Positions 36,004-44,730 of a stretch of DNA of 64,000 nt are shown in pieces. The notes beneath the pieces were generated by a model. That model ran no database searches. It saw only the letters and a program-made list of their open reading frames with translations, and was not told the DNA's origin. Source of the DNA: Rhizobium sp. Root482 (lineage in GTDB: Bacteria; Pseudomonadota; Alphaproteobacteria; Rhizobiales; Rhizobiaceae); assembly GCF_001426565.1 (NCBI RefSeq), contig NZ_LMFA01000022.1:293254-357253 (forward strand), written 5' to 3'. Within the stretch, counting starts at the first letter, position 1, and each line of letters opens with the position of its first letter. The translations under genes were made by a program, and so were the position numbers.

Positions 36004-37014
36004 ATGACGGTTCCCACAAGCAAGGACAGCGCAAGCAGCGCCACTTCCGATCGCCGTGTCCGACTGCGGCCCGACGTCATCGGCGTCCTCGTCATCGCCG
36101 CCGCCGCCATTGCCGGCTATCTGCTGTTTCCGAACAATCTCGCGCTGCTGACCCGCATCACGGCGATCGCGCTGCTCGTCCTGTCGCTCGATCTGGTGAC
36201 CGGCTATTGCGGCGTGGCGACGCTTGGCCATGCGGCATTGTTCGGCGCAGGTGCCTATGGCGCTGGCATTGTCGCGGTGCATTTCGGTATGACCGATCCC
36301 TTTGCCATGCTCGGCTTCGGCATCATCGCCGGCGCCCTTGCCGGCCTTGTTTCCGGCGTCGTCGTCCTTCGGGCCCATGGTCTGCCGCAGCTCGTCCTGT
36401 CGATCGCCATTGTCCACCTCGCGCATGAAGTCGCCAACAAGGCCTCCGGCTGGACCGGCGGCAGCGACGGGCTTGCCGGCATCACCCCGGATGCCGTCTT
36501 CGGCCTTTATCAGTTCGATCTCTGGGGCCGCACGGCCTATGTCTTCGGCATCGTGCTGCTCATTCTCGTCTTCGTCGTTCTGCGCCAGATCGTCCGCTCG
36601 CCGTTCGGCATGCTGTGCCGGGGTATCCGGCAGGATCCGCTGCGCGTGCAGGCGCTCGGCGCCTCGGTCAACGGCACGCTGGTCAAGATGTATGTGATTT
36701 CCGGTGCTGTCGCAGGCGCCGGCGGCGCGCTGAACGCAATCTCCACCCAGGTGGTCGGTCTCGACAGCCTGAGTTTCACCCTTTCGGCCGAAGCGCTGGT
36801 GATGCTGGTGCTCGGCGGAACGGGATCGCTCTATGGCGCGCTGATCGGCACCCTCACCTTCATGTGGTTCGAGGATGTGGTTTCCGCCGCCAATCCGTTC
36901 CACTGGCTCACCATCGTCGGCGCGCTGCTGATTGCCGTCGTGCTCTTTGCGCCCAAGGGGCTTTACGGAACGATTGCCGCTTGGTTTGCCGGCCGCAAGA
37001 GGAGATCGGCATGA
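36004..37014 (+). CDS. pcaV: ABC permease of the protocatechuate importer, LivM-like
   Basis: Second membrane subunit, 336 residues. LivM features include LSLDLVTGYCGVATLGHAAL, a GASVNGTLVKMYVISGAVAG coupling region and the terminal LFAPKGLYGTIAAWFAGRK. An N-terminal polar extension of about 25 residues precedes the first helix. It starts directly after the pcaN stop and overlaps the ATPase start (ATGA). Confidence 0.85.
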   Translation: MTVPTSKDSASSATSDRRVRLRPDVIGVLVIAAAAIAGYLLFPNNLALLTRITAIALLVLSLDLVTGYCGVATLGHAALFGAGAYGAGIVAVHFGMTDPFAMLGFGIIAGALAGLVSGVVVLRAHGLPQLVLSIAIVHLAHEVANKASGWTGGSDGLAGITPDAVFGLYQFDLWGRTAYVFGIVLLILVFVVLRQIVRSPFGMLCRGIRQDPLRVQALGASVNGTLVKMYVISGAVAGAGGALNAISTQVVGLDSLSFTLSAEALVMLVLGGTGSLYGALIGTLTFMWFEDVVSAANPFHWLTIVGALLIAVVLFAPKGLYGTIAAWFAGRKRRSA

Positions 37015-37775
37015 GCGCGGTGTTCGAGGTCCGCAACCTGAAGCGCAGTTTCGGCGGTCTTGCGGTGACCAATGACGTTTCGATTTCCATGGCGCCGGGC
37101 GACCGCGTGGCGCTGATCGGCCCGAACGGCGCCGGCAAGACGACCTTCGTCAACCTGGTGACCGGCAATCTCAAGCCGAGCGCCGGCCAGGTCCTGCTCG
37201 GCGGCGAGGATGTGACCGGACTGAATTCCACGCAACGGGTCCGCCGCGGCCTCGTCCGGTCTTTCCAGGTCACCCGCCTGTTTCCCGAAATGACGCCGGA
37301 AGAACACGTGGCGCTTGCCATCCTGCAGCGGGAAGGGCGCAGCGGCCGCATGTTCGGCAGCCATCGCGCCATGGCCGATGTCGGCGAGGAAACCGCCGCC
37401 ATCCTTTCGACACTGGGCCTGTCATCCCTGGCGGACAACAGGGTCCGCGAGATCGCCTATGGCCAGCAGCGCCTCCTTGAACTGGCCTTGGCACTGGCGC
37501 TGAAACCGAAGGTCCTGTTGCTGGACGAACCCGCAGCCGGCGTTCCGCAGAGCGATACGGGCCTCATCGAGAAGGCCCTGGCCGACTTGCCCGCCGATCT
37601 CGCCGTCCTGATGATCGAGCACGACATGGATCTCGTCTTTCGCTTTGCCCGGCGCGTCATCGTGCTTGCCGCCGGCGAGATCATCTTCGACGGACTGCCA
37701 TCCGACGCCACGCGGGACACGCGCGTCCGCCAAGCCTATCTCGGGAGCTATGCCGATGCCCGCAGCCTCGCTTGA
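37011..37775 (+). CDS. pcaW: ABC ATP-binding protein of the protocatechuate importer, LivG-like
   Basis: Cytoplasmic ATPase, 254 residues from ATG 37011 (AGGAGA upstream). Motifs are Walker A GPNGAGKTT, a Q-loop region RSFQVTRLFPEMTPEEH, signature-equivalent IAYGQQRLLELALAL, Walker B VLLLDEPAAGVP and switch MIEHDMDLVF. The signature begins AYGQQ rather than LSGGQ, as in many LivG proteins. It overlaps the start of the LivF-like gene by about 20 bases. Confidence 0.87.
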   Translation: MSAVFEVRNLKRSFGGLAVTNDVSISMAPGDRVALIGPNGAGKTTFVNLVTGNLKPSAGQVLLGGEDVTGLNSTQRVRRGLVRSFQVTRLFPEMTPEEHVALAILQREGRSGRMFGSHRAMADVGEETAAILSTLGLSSLADNRVREIAYGQQRLLELALALALKPKVLLLDEPAAGVPQSDTGLIEKALADLPADLAVLMIEHDMDLVFRFARRVIVLAAGEIIFDGLPSDATRDTRVRQAYLGSYADARSLA

Positions 37776-38472
37776 CATCGTCAATCTATCGGCCGGCTAC
37801 GGCCCGACCCGTGTGCTGGAGGAGATTTCCTTCTCCGCGCCCGCCGGGTCGCGCCTGGCGGTTCTCGGCCGCAACGGCATGGGCAAGTCCACACTGCTTG
37901 CGACACTGGCCGGCCAGACCCGGCGCTATGGCGGAGAAATCCGCCTCGGAGGAGAGCCAGTCGAGACAATCGACAGTTCCTCCCGGGCGCTGAAGGGCCT
38001 CGGCTACGTGCCGCAGTCGCGCGATGTCTTTCCGACGCTGACCGTAGAGGAAAACCTTTTCGTCGGCCTCAAGGCGCGTCCGAAAGCAGCGATCGAGGAG
38101 GCCTATGAGATGTTTCCGCGCCTGAAGGAACGCCGGCGCAATCTCGGCTCCCAGCTTTCCGGCGGCGAGCAGCAGATGCTGACGACCGCGCGCACCATTC
38201 TTGGCCAGCCGTCCGTTCTCCTGCTGGACGAGCCGCTGGAAGGGCTGGCGCCGGTAATCTGCGAGGAGTTGATGGCGGCGTTCGGCAAGCTGGCCGCCTC
38301 CGGCGAAATGACGATCCTGCTGGTCGAGCAACGCATTCAGAGCGCACTCGATTTTGCCGAGCAGGTCATCATTCTCGAACGCGGACGGATCGCCTGGAAG
38401 GGCGCGCCGGAAGCGCTTTCGGCTGATCCTGACACGGTCGAAACCCTTCTCGGGGTCGGTGGACTGCATTGA
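37756..38472 (+). CDS. pcaX: ABC ATP-binding protein of the protocatechuate importer, LivF-like
   Basis: Second ATPase, 238 residues. ATG 37756 is preferred because GGGAG lies 8 bases before it; ATG 37750 is in frame but too close. Motifs are Walker A GRNGMGKST, signature LSGGEQQMLTTARTI, Walker B VLLLDEPLEGLAP and switch LLVEQRIQSALDF. It is the last gene of the importer operon, convergent with the NadE-like gene across 73 bp containing a hairpin. Confidence 0.87.
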   Translation: MPAASLDIVNLSAGYGPTRVLEEISFSAPAGSRLAVLGRNGMGKSTLLATLAGQTRRYGGEIRLGGEPVETIDSSSRALKGLGYVPQSRDVFPTLTVEENLFVGLKARPKAAIEEAYEMFPRLKERRRNLGSQLSGGEQQMLTTARTILGQPSVLLLDEPLEGLAPVICEELMAAFGKLAASGEMTILLVEQRIQSALDFAEQVIILERGRIAWKGAPEALSADPDTVETLLGVGGLH

Positions 38473-38486
38473 CCTGCAAGGATGGG

Positions 38487-38511
38487 TGAGAAGGAGATTT
38501 ATCTTTTCTCA
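38487..38511. terminator. candidate bidirectional terminator hairpin
   Basis: TGAGAA (38487-38492) pairs with TTCTCA (38506-38511). The stem extends inward through G-U pairs and GA/TC to a small TTTA loop. It lies between convergent pcaX and the NadE-like gene, with an AT-rich GATTTTAAT stretch beyond it. Its strength is moderate. Confidence 0.5.
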
Positions 38512-38545
38512 ACAGCCGATTTTAATCAATCCGCGCTGATCGGTC

Positions 38546-39532
38546 CTAAGGCGCAGCCACCATGAGAGGCGGCATGTGCAGGTAGCGCGCGACCTTGCGC
38601 TTGGCGGCGATATCGCTCCAGACCGCTTCTACCTGGCTGGCCGAAAGGCCGACTGCGGGCCCGACATCTACGGCAGCGACACCGTTTCCCAGCCCGTAGA
38701 GGCAGAGGTCCATCTTGGCGTAGGGGAGCGCGAAGTAGAATTCCTCCTGCGTTTGCGCCAGCGAATAGGTGTCGGTGGTCGGCGGCCTCGCCCTTATCTC
38801 CGCGGGTACGCCGAGATATTCGGCAAGCCGGTAGACCTGCGACTTGTAGAGATGGGCGATCGGCTTGATATCGGCGGCTCCGTCGCCGTTCTTGACGAAG
38901 AAGCCCTGGTCGTATTCCAGCCGGTTCGGCGTCCCGATCACCGCGAAGTTCAGCCGGTCGGCGTGATAATATTCCAGTTGCTTGCGGGTCCGCTGCTTCA
39001 TGTTGGTTGCGGCGACGATGCCGAGATAGGCAGGCGCCGGCAGCCGCACCTTGCTGGTCTCGCCCGATGGCGCGCGGACCACCAGCGAGGAAATATTGTA
39101 GCCGCCGGTCGTCAGCGCATTGTCGAAGACGATCTTGGAGGCCCAGCCCGGGCCGTAATCCGGCACCACCTGACGGATGAAGCCGTCGCGCCGCTCGTAG
39201 CACCCCATGGCGGCGAGCGAAGGGCCGATATCCTCGGTGACGCTCTCCATGCCAAAGGTCGTGGCCACGCTCTGCCCGAGCCTCAGGCTTTGCGGATCGG
39301 AATCGTTTTCCGGCATGAACAGCCCAAAGACGTTCTTCGCACCAATCGCCCGCACAGCAAGAGCCGCGCAGACGCTCGAATCGATCCCTCCGGAAATGCC
39401 GAGCACAAGACCGCGCTTGCGCAGGTCGTCGCGCAACGCCGCGCGGATCATCGCAGTGATGCGGTCGGTCTCGGCTGCCGGATCGATATCGAGTGCGGCG
39501 GCGGAAAAGGCACGGGATTCAGGCTTTGTCAT
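38546..39532 (-). CDS. NAD synthase-like ammonia-dependent ATP-pyrophosphatase
   Basis: N-type PP-loop enzyme, 328 residues, related to NH3-dependent NadE. It has the pyrophosphate loop SGGIDSS (residues 47-53), VVRAPSGETSKVRLPAPAYL, ATNMKQRTRKQLEYYHAD and GDGAADIKPIAHLYKSQVY, all NadE-like. No glutaminase domain is present. The start at 39532 shares one base with the ligase stop (TGATG). As the last gene of an operon with AsnB, ACP, an acyl-AMP ligase and a GNAT, it may be a paralogue recruited to amidate a pathway intermediate, with ammonia from the AsnB glutaminase. Plain NAD synthesis is the conservative reading. Confidence 0.82.
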   Translation of the reverse strand: MTKPESRAFSAAALDIDPAAETDRITAMIRAALRDDLRKRGLVLGISGGIDSSVCAALAVRAIGAKNVFGLFMPENDSDPQSLRLGQSVATTFGMESVTEDIGPSLAAMGCYERRDGFIRQVVPDYGPGWASKIVFDNALTTGGYNISSLVVRAPSGETSKVRLPAPAYLGIVAATNMKQRTRKQLEYYHADRLNFAVIGTPNRLEYDQGFFVKNGDGAADIKPIAHLYKSQVYRLAEYLGVPAEIRARPPTTDTYSLAQTQEEFYFALPYAKMDLCLYGLGNGVAAVDVGPAVGLSASQVEAVWSDIAAKRKVARYLHMPPLMVAAP

Positions 39533-41073
39533 CACGATCGTCCTGTCTGATCTGGAATTGCCGCCGCAAGCCGGCGGCTCACCTTGCCGGTATCGGTCAC
39601 GGGGAGAAAGGTACGGAATTCGACGGATTTGGGAACCATGTAATCCTCGAGATGCCGCGCGCAGTGGCGGATCACGTCGCGCTCGCAAAGCTGCGGATCG
39701 GAGGCGACGACCAGGGCGCGGATTGCCTGGCCGAGAACCGGATCGGCAACGCCGATGACCAGCGCCTGCGACACGCCACCCAGCGCATGCAGCACTGCCT
39801 CGACTTCCTTTGGGGCGACTTTCTCCCCGCGCGACTTGATGATGTCGTCCTTGCGGGCGACGAAGGTCAGGAAGCCCTGCGCATCAATGGTGAAGAGATC
39901 GCCGGTGTGGAGGCGCAGGTCACCGCCTGCCGGGTCCGGCCTCAAGGCTCGTTGTGTCGCTTGCGGATTTTCCCAATAGCCGCGCATCAGATGCGGCCCG
40001 GAGACGACGAGTTCGCCGACCGTGCCGGCCGCCACCTCATGCCCCGCCTCATCGACGACCGTGGCCTGCGTTCCCGGAATGGCGAGGCCAACTGAGCCGG
40101 GCCGCCTGTCGAGCTCGGCCGGCGGCAGCCATGCGGCGCGGGTACATTCCGTCTGGCCGTACATGGAGAAGAGCCGCACATGCGGGAAAAATGCGCGCAG
40201 GCGTTCAATATGGGCGATCGGCAGCGGCGCGGCGGCGCTGGTCATATAACGCAGGCTTGCGAACAGGCCGGGATCGAGACCTTCCATCTGCGCTATCATC
40301 GCCGCCATGGTCGGTACCAGCGGAAAGCCGGTGACGCGCTCCTCGCGGATCCGCTCGAAAATGGCGTAAGGGAAGGCAAAGGACTTTTCGAGGATCAGGG
40401 TCGCGCCGAGCCGCACGCTCATCAGCAATTGGTAGAGGCCATAGCCGAACGCCATCGGCAGGACATTGAGAATGATGTCGTCAGCGGTTTTTTCGAGATA
40501 GGAAATGATCGAGCCCGCCGCTGCGTCCATGGCCGCATGCCCCATCATCACGCCCTTCGGCTCGCCGGTCGAGCCGGATGTATAGATGATCATGGCCAGG
40601 TCATCGTCGGAAAGCCCGGCCAGGGCCGGCAGGGGCGCAACCACAAGACAGGCCGCAAAATCACGGGCCTTCTCGAGTGCAGCGGACGGCGAGGTCAGAA
40701 TGATCTCCGCCACAGGTACAGCGGCCGTGGCCTCGACGACGATGCCAGCCAGCTTTCCCTGCGCGATGATCGCCGCCGGTTTGCAGTTTCCGATGATGAA
40801 GGCAAGCCGCCCGGCCTTGGTCGAAGGATTGATCGGGCAGAGAACAGCGCCGGCCTTCCAGACCGCGAAGATCGAGACGGCCGCTTCCCATCTGTTTTCC
40901 ATGAAGACGAGAACGCGGTCTCCCTTCGTCACGCCCCCGGCAAGAAGCGATACTGCAAGACCATCGGAAAGGCTGGACAGTTCGGCATAGCTCAGGCGGC
41001 GCCCGCCAACCACCAGTGCCGTCTTGCCGGCAACCCGCTCCGTGCTCCTTCGAAGATAGTCCTCGATGCGCAT
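39532..41073 (-). CDS. AMP-forming acyl ligase, ACP-linked
   Basis: Adenylating enzyme of the acyl-CoA synthetase/NRPS A-domain superfamily, 513 residues. It shows the P-loop MIIYTSGSTGEPKGV (about 161-175), LFSMYGQTECTRAAWLPP, LHTGDLFTIDAQGFLTFVAR and a C-terminal PVTDTGKVSRRLAA with the catalytic lysine. It lies between a free-standing ACP gene and the NadE-like gene in a tight leftward operon. It probably activates a carboxylic or amino acid and loads it on that ACP. The YGQTE motif resembles exosortase-cluster acyl ligases. The acid is not predictable by eye. Confidence 0.85.
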   Translation of the reverse strand: MRIEDYLRRSTERVAGKTALVVGGRRLSYAELSSLSDGLAVSLLAGGVTKGDRVLVFMENRWEAAVSIFAVWKAGAVLCPINPSTKAGRLAFIIGNCKPAAIIAQGKLAGIVVEATAAVPVAEIILTSPSAALEKARDFAACLVVAPLPALAGLSDDDLAMIIYTSGSTGEPKGVMMGHAAMDAAAGSIISYLEKTADDIILNVLPMAFGYGLYQLLMSVRLGATLILEKSFAFPYAIFERIREERVTGFPLVPTMAAMIAQMEGLDPGLFASLRYMTSAAAPLPIAHIERLRAFFPHVRLFSMYGQTECTRAAWLPPAELDRRPGSVGLAIPGTQATVVDEAGHEVAAGTVGELVVSGPHLMRGYWENPQATQRALRPDPAGGDLRLHTGDLFTIDAQGFLTFVARKDDIIKSRGEKVAPKEVEAVLHALGGVSQALVIGVADPVLGQAIRALVVASDPQLCERDVIRHCARHLEDYMVPKSVEFRTFLPVTDTGKVSRRLAAAIPDQTGRS

Positions 41074-41093
41074 CGCGCTCGGTCCTCCTGCGG

Positions 41094-41348
41094 TCAGTGG
41101 ACCCGCTTGCGGTCGATGAAGGCGACGATCTTGCCGATCGTGTCTAGATTGGCCGGCACAATATCGGCGTCCTCGATCTTCACCTCGAAATGCTCCTCGA
41201 TAAAGCTGACCAGTTCGAGAATACCGGTGGAATCGACCAGGTCGTTGTCGATCAGCGACAGGTCGTCCGGCAGCGGCTGGCTTTCGTCGCCGAACAGGAA
41301 ATTGTCGATGATGAAGGTGCGAATATCGGTCCTGGTCGCCTCGGACAT
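41094..41348 (-). CDS. free-standing acyl/peptidyl carrier protein
   Basis: Acidic four-helix carrier protein of 84 residues. The 4'-phosphopantetheine attachment site is Ser40 in DNDLVDSTGILELVSFIEE, where DST replaces the classic DSL of fatty-acid ACP. This indicates a specialised carrier rather than AcpP. It lies 4 bases downstream of asnB and 20 upstream of the ligase, so the ligase is its obvious loading partner. No ketosynthase or condensation domain is nearby. Confidence 0.9.
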   Translation of the reverse strand: MSEATRTDIRTFIIDNFLFGDESQPLPDDLSLIDNDLVDSTGILELVSFIEEHFEVKIEDADIVPANLDTIGKIVAFIDRKRVH

Positions 41349-41352
41349 GCTG

Positions 41353-43290
41353 TCAATCCTCTTTGGTTTTTTGGCTTTCGGCGCCCTTCGGCGGGAAAGC
41401 CGCCTGTAATAATTGCGTCGAGAGAATACCTATGAAAGCCGCATTATCGCGGAAGCTCGTTGCCTGTTGGTGAAGGACCTTGCTTTTTAGCTTCTCAACG
41501 GCGGGCGCATTGAAAAGCCCGCCTTTTGCCAAGGCCTGCGACGACAGCATCTCATCGAGATAGCCGGGGTTTTCGGTGAAAGCGGCGCTTTCCGGCGCCC
41601 TGTAGGGCTGTTTGGGCCGGTCGATGATCGCGTCCGGCACCAGCCCCCTGGCGGCTTCCTTCAGGACATGCTTCTCGCAGAGCCCGCGCAGCTTCACGTC
41701 GGGTGAGAGCCTTGACGCGAAGGCGACGACGCGGTGATCGAGAAAGGGAAACCGCCCCTCGACGCCATTCGCCATCATCACCCTGTCACCCTGGCTGGAG
41801 AGAATATAGCCCGGCAGCAGAAAGGCCGTTTCCAGATATTGGGCCTGGTGGAGCGGGTGCCAGCGGGCGAAATCCGCGGGCAATTGCGCGGCGAGATCGG
41901 CAGCCGCGTCATAACCGGCCAGCCGATCCTTCAATTCCGGGGAAAAGAACAGTTTTGCCGCCGCCGTCGAGCGGAAGCGCGGCCGGTGCGAAAACAGCGG
42001 ATCATCGACCGCATCGGCGCCGGCACCGAAGAAGCGGGCAAGATATTCCGGCGACTGTTGCTGGAGGCCGGGCAGATAGGGATAAAGCCGCCGGAAGAGC
42101 AGCGGACGCCGTGTGGAGTTCGGTTGCCGGCCACAGAAGCGGCGGATCTTTGCCTCGCGAAAGAGATCGTAGCCTGCAAAAATTTCGTCGGCGCCCTCCC
42201 CCGTCAGCACGACCTTCATGCCGTCCTCGCGCACCAACTGCGACAGCATATGCAGCGGCGCCGGCGCCGTGCGCAGCACCGGGCGCTCCATATGGTGGAC
42301 GATCTTGGGAAAGATCGCGGCAATATCGCCGGCGCCGCACCGGACGGTGGCATGGGTAACGCCGAGCGCCTCCGCCATCAAAGCCTGCCAGGCGCTTTCA
42401 TCATGCTCCTTGCTGTCGAAGGCGACGGAGAATGTGTGAAGGCGCCCCGGCACAGCACGGGCGGCCAGCGCCGAGATCAGCGACGAATCCAGACCTCCCG
42501 ACAGATAGGCGCCGACCGGTACATCGGCACGCAGGCGAATGCGGGTGGCGTCGTCGAGAAGTGCGGCCAGTTCCTCCGCCGGCACATCGGCGGCGCCGGC
42601 CTCGGTCCGATCCGGAAATTCCAGTTTCCACCATTGGTTCACACTGCGGTGGTCCGCATCGATGAGCATCATATGGCCGGGCGGTAGTTCGAAAATATTG
42701 GAAAAGGCCGTCCTTGGCGGGATCGGCGCCCAAAGGGTGAAGATCTGGTCGAGCGCCACAGGGTCCATGGCGGCATCGATCCCGGGCACCGCCAGAAGCG
42801 CCTTGATCTCGGAGGCGAAGAACAATGTTCCTTCATGCTCGGCATAGAACAGCGGCCGCACGCCCATGCGATCGCGGGCGAGCATCAGTCTTTGCTGCCG
42901 CTCATCCCACAGGGCAAAGGCAAAGTCGCCGTTGAGGTCCTCGAGAAACTGCGGCCCTTTCTCCTCATAAAGATGGAGAATGACTTCGGTATCGGAATGG
43001 GTCCTGAAACGATGGCCACGGGCGGTCAGTTCGTCGCGCAGTTCGACATAGTTGAAGATTTCGCCATTGTAGCAGAGGACGCTCGCACCATCCGCGCTGC
43101 GCATCGGCTGCTGGCCATCGGCAAGCCCGACGATCGAAAGCCGGGTATGTGCAAGGCCGACGGGGCCATCCGCATGGATGCCGTCCGCGTCGGGACCGCG
43201 ATGCGACAGGGCCGCGCCCATTTGCCGAAGCAGGGCATTCGCGCCGTCCGGCGGCACACCCCGACCGAAATATCCGGCTATCCCGCACAT
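41353..43290 (-). CDS. asnB: asparagine synthase-like glutamine amidotransferase
   Basis: AsnB-type enzyme of 645 residues. The start at 43290 gives MCGIAGYFG, leaving Cys2 as the N-terminal nucleophile; GGAGG sits upstream. The glutaminase half has ALSHRGPDADG and LSIVGLADGQQPM. The synthase half carries the PP-loop AYLSGGLDSSLISAL (264-270) and VVLTGEGADEIFAGYDLF. The C-terminus is long and less conserved. Context, with an ACP, an acyl-AMP ligase and an NadE-like enzyme, suggests amide formation on a carrier-bound or free metabolite rather than primary asparagine synthesis. It resembles the amidotransferases of exosortase/exopolysaccharide loci. Confidence 0.85.
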   Translation of the reverse strand: MCGIAGYFGRGVPPDGANALLRQMGAALSHRGPDADGIHADGPVGLAHTRLSIVGLADGQQPMRSADGASVLCYNGEIFNYVELRDELTARGHRFRTHSDTEVILHLYEEKGPQFLEDLNGDFAFALWDERQQRLMLARDRMGVRPLFYAEHEGTLFFASEIKALLAVPGIDAAMDPVALDQIFTLWAPIPPRTAFSNIFELPPGHMMLIDADHRSVNQWWKLEFPDRTEAGAADVPAEELAALLDDATRIRLRADVPVGAYLSGGLDSSLISALAARAVPGRLHTFSVAFDSKEHDESAWQALMAEALGVTHATVRCGAGDIAAIFPKIVHHMERPVLRTAPAPLHMLSQLVREDGMKVVLTGEGADEIFAGYDLFREAKIRRFCGRQPNSTRRPLLFRRLYPYLPGLQQQSPEYLARFFGAGADAVDDPLFSHRPRFRSTAAAKLFFSPELKDRLAGYDAAADLAAQLPADFARWHPLHQAQYLETAFLLPGYILSSQGDRVMMANGVEGRFPFLDHRVVAFASRLSPDVKLRGLCEKHVLKEAARGLVPDAIIDRPKQPYRAPESAAFTENPGYLDEMLSSQALAKGGLFNAPAVEKLKSKVLHQQATSFRDNAAFIGILSTQLLQAAFPPKGAESQKTKED

Positions 43291-43306
43291 TGCGCCACCT
43301 CCGCCA

Positions 43307-44416
43307 TCAATCGAACCGATCGCCGATAAGGCGTGTCCAGCCCTCACCTGCCAGACCGTTGAAAAAGCCATGGCCGGCGGCGACCGTCTTCAAAAGCTCC
43401 GGGCGCCGTGAGTGGAGGACGGTTGAGGACGCATGCACGAAAGCGAATTTCCGGCCGAGCATGGCATCGAGAAGCGCGGGCTGCACCCGTCCGCGCAAGG
43501 CCGCCATGTCGCGTTCGTAGGCATTCTTCAGCAAGCGGTCGATGACGATTCCTTCAAGGCCCGGAAGCGCCATGATCTGCACCACGCGCCCGACCCGCCC
43601 CCTGTCGCCATAATAGAGGAAGGCGCCGACCGCCTTGCCGGTCCGGGCCCGGACGATGCGCAGCACGCGTTCGCCATGGAGCGCCTTGCGGCGCGAATGG
43701 ACCAGCATCTCCTCGAGCTGCACCGACGACCAGCGCGGCCGCAACTCAAACGGGGCGAGGAGCTCCGGCACGAGGGCGATAAACTCCGCCTCGCTGGCAT
43801 CCGTATCGGAAAAGCCGTCGGCCTTGTCGGCAGTCGGGCGGTAGCGCGACCAGGACTGCCCCTCGCCGCGCCGGCCCGACAGAGCATCCACGGAAATAGC
43901 CAAAGGTCGCAGCACTCTCAGCGCCCCGAGACGGCCGGCTGCCATTTCAAGGCCGAATGCCGCCGGGCGGAGGACGCGCAGCCATTCAAGACAATAGGAT
44001 GGCGGCGCGATGGCGCGCATCTTGCGCCACATCCCGGTGGAGATATCGTTGGAGGTCTCGCTGAAAGACAGGTCCTGCGGGCCTGACAGCACGTCGCGCA
44101 GCAGGCGCGCGCCGGCAAAGGGATCGTCATCATGGCCATCGACCATGAATGTGCCGCAGACCGCGGCGCGCAGCGGCTCCCCGTTGAATTCCATCGGCAT
44201 AGGCAGGACGCCGAGAAAGCCGGAGACGCGCCCGTCGGCACGCACATGGACCTTGGAGGCGATCGGGTCATCCGCCTCGCGCCGATCGAGGAAGATGGTC
44301 TTCAGGTAGGCCTGCAGCGACGGGCTGGCGGGCGCCTTCTGCTTGCGCAGGCGACGCTGGAACAGGCCGGCCACTGCCGGGAGATCGCCTTCGTCAAACA
44401 GCCGGATTTCAGACAT
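43307..44416 (-). CDS. GNAT-like acyltransferase
   Basis: Protein of 369 residues from ATG 44416 (MSEIRLFDEGDLPAVAGLF), first gene of the leftward operon with asnB, ACP, ligase and the NadE-like gene. The N-terminal third has the GNAT pattern of an acidic start (RLFDEGDLPAVAGLF), VHVRADGRVSGFLGVLPM and a MVDGHDDDPFAGARLLRDVL stretch. A second GNAT-like segment, RARTGKAVGAFLYYGDRGRV, appears near residue 270, so it may be a tandem-GNAT or FemAB-like aminoacyl/acyltransferase. It could transfer the ACP-bound acyl group to its acceptor. Function is inferred from the operon only. Confidence 0.7.
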   Translation of the reverse strand: MSEIRLFDEGDLPAVAGLFQRRLRKQKAPASPSLQAYLKTIFLDRREADDPIASKVHVRADGRVSGFLGVLPMPMEFNGEPLRAAVCGTFMVDGHDDDPFAGARLLRDVLSGPQDLSFSETSNDISTGMWRKMRAIAPPSYCLEWLRVLRPAAFGLEMAAGRLGALRVLRPLAISVDALSGRRGEGQSWSRYRPTADKADGFSDTDASEAEFIALVPELLAPFELRPRWSSVQLEEMLVHSRRKALHGERVLRIVRARTGKAVGAFLYYGDRGRVGRVVQIMALPGLEGIVIDRLLKNAYERDMAALRGRVQPALLDAMLGRKFAFVHASSTVLHSRRPELLKTVAAGHGFFNGLAGEGWTRLIGDRFD

Positions 44417-44730
44417 GGTGAAGCTATTCGTTGCCCTATAGATAAGTGCCGAACGCTGCCCCTCAGCAGGCGGCCGCACCTTCTCTACCAGACAGAGCTA
44501 AAGAAAACGTCACGATGCAGAAATGCGGTTTCGACCCCGCGCGGTCATCACCAAACGGCGGACTATACTCTGCCTATGAAAGGGGATTGGGGAATGAGCG
44601 TCGCGCATAGAGGAGACGGGGCCGCGTGACCAAAGGGAGATGGATCGGCAAAGTTCCGTTCGGCAGCAAGCCTCGGCGGGCGACGCGACAATACGTGCCC
44701 GCCTGAAGGTGTTCGGTTAAGCGCCGGCTA
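44417..44730. other. 314-bp intergenic region upstream of the biosynthetic operon
   Basis: This holds the putative promoter of the leftward GNAT-asnB-ACP-ligase-NadE operon and the 3' side of the DUF892 gene. On the plus strand, a TATACT element at 44564-44569 is followed by two tiny overlapping open frames (44576-44629, 17 codons; GTG 44626-44706, 26 codons rich in Lys/Arg). The second has AGAGGAG about 10 bases upstream of its GTG. Neither resembles a known protein; I do not call them genes. Confidence 0.4.

Noticed and set aside
43307-44416. Siderophore or NRPS synthesis gene cluster around the ACP
   Set aside because: No condensation, thioesterase, ketosynthase or TonB-receptor gene nearby; only adenylation, carrier and amidotransferase functions are seen.
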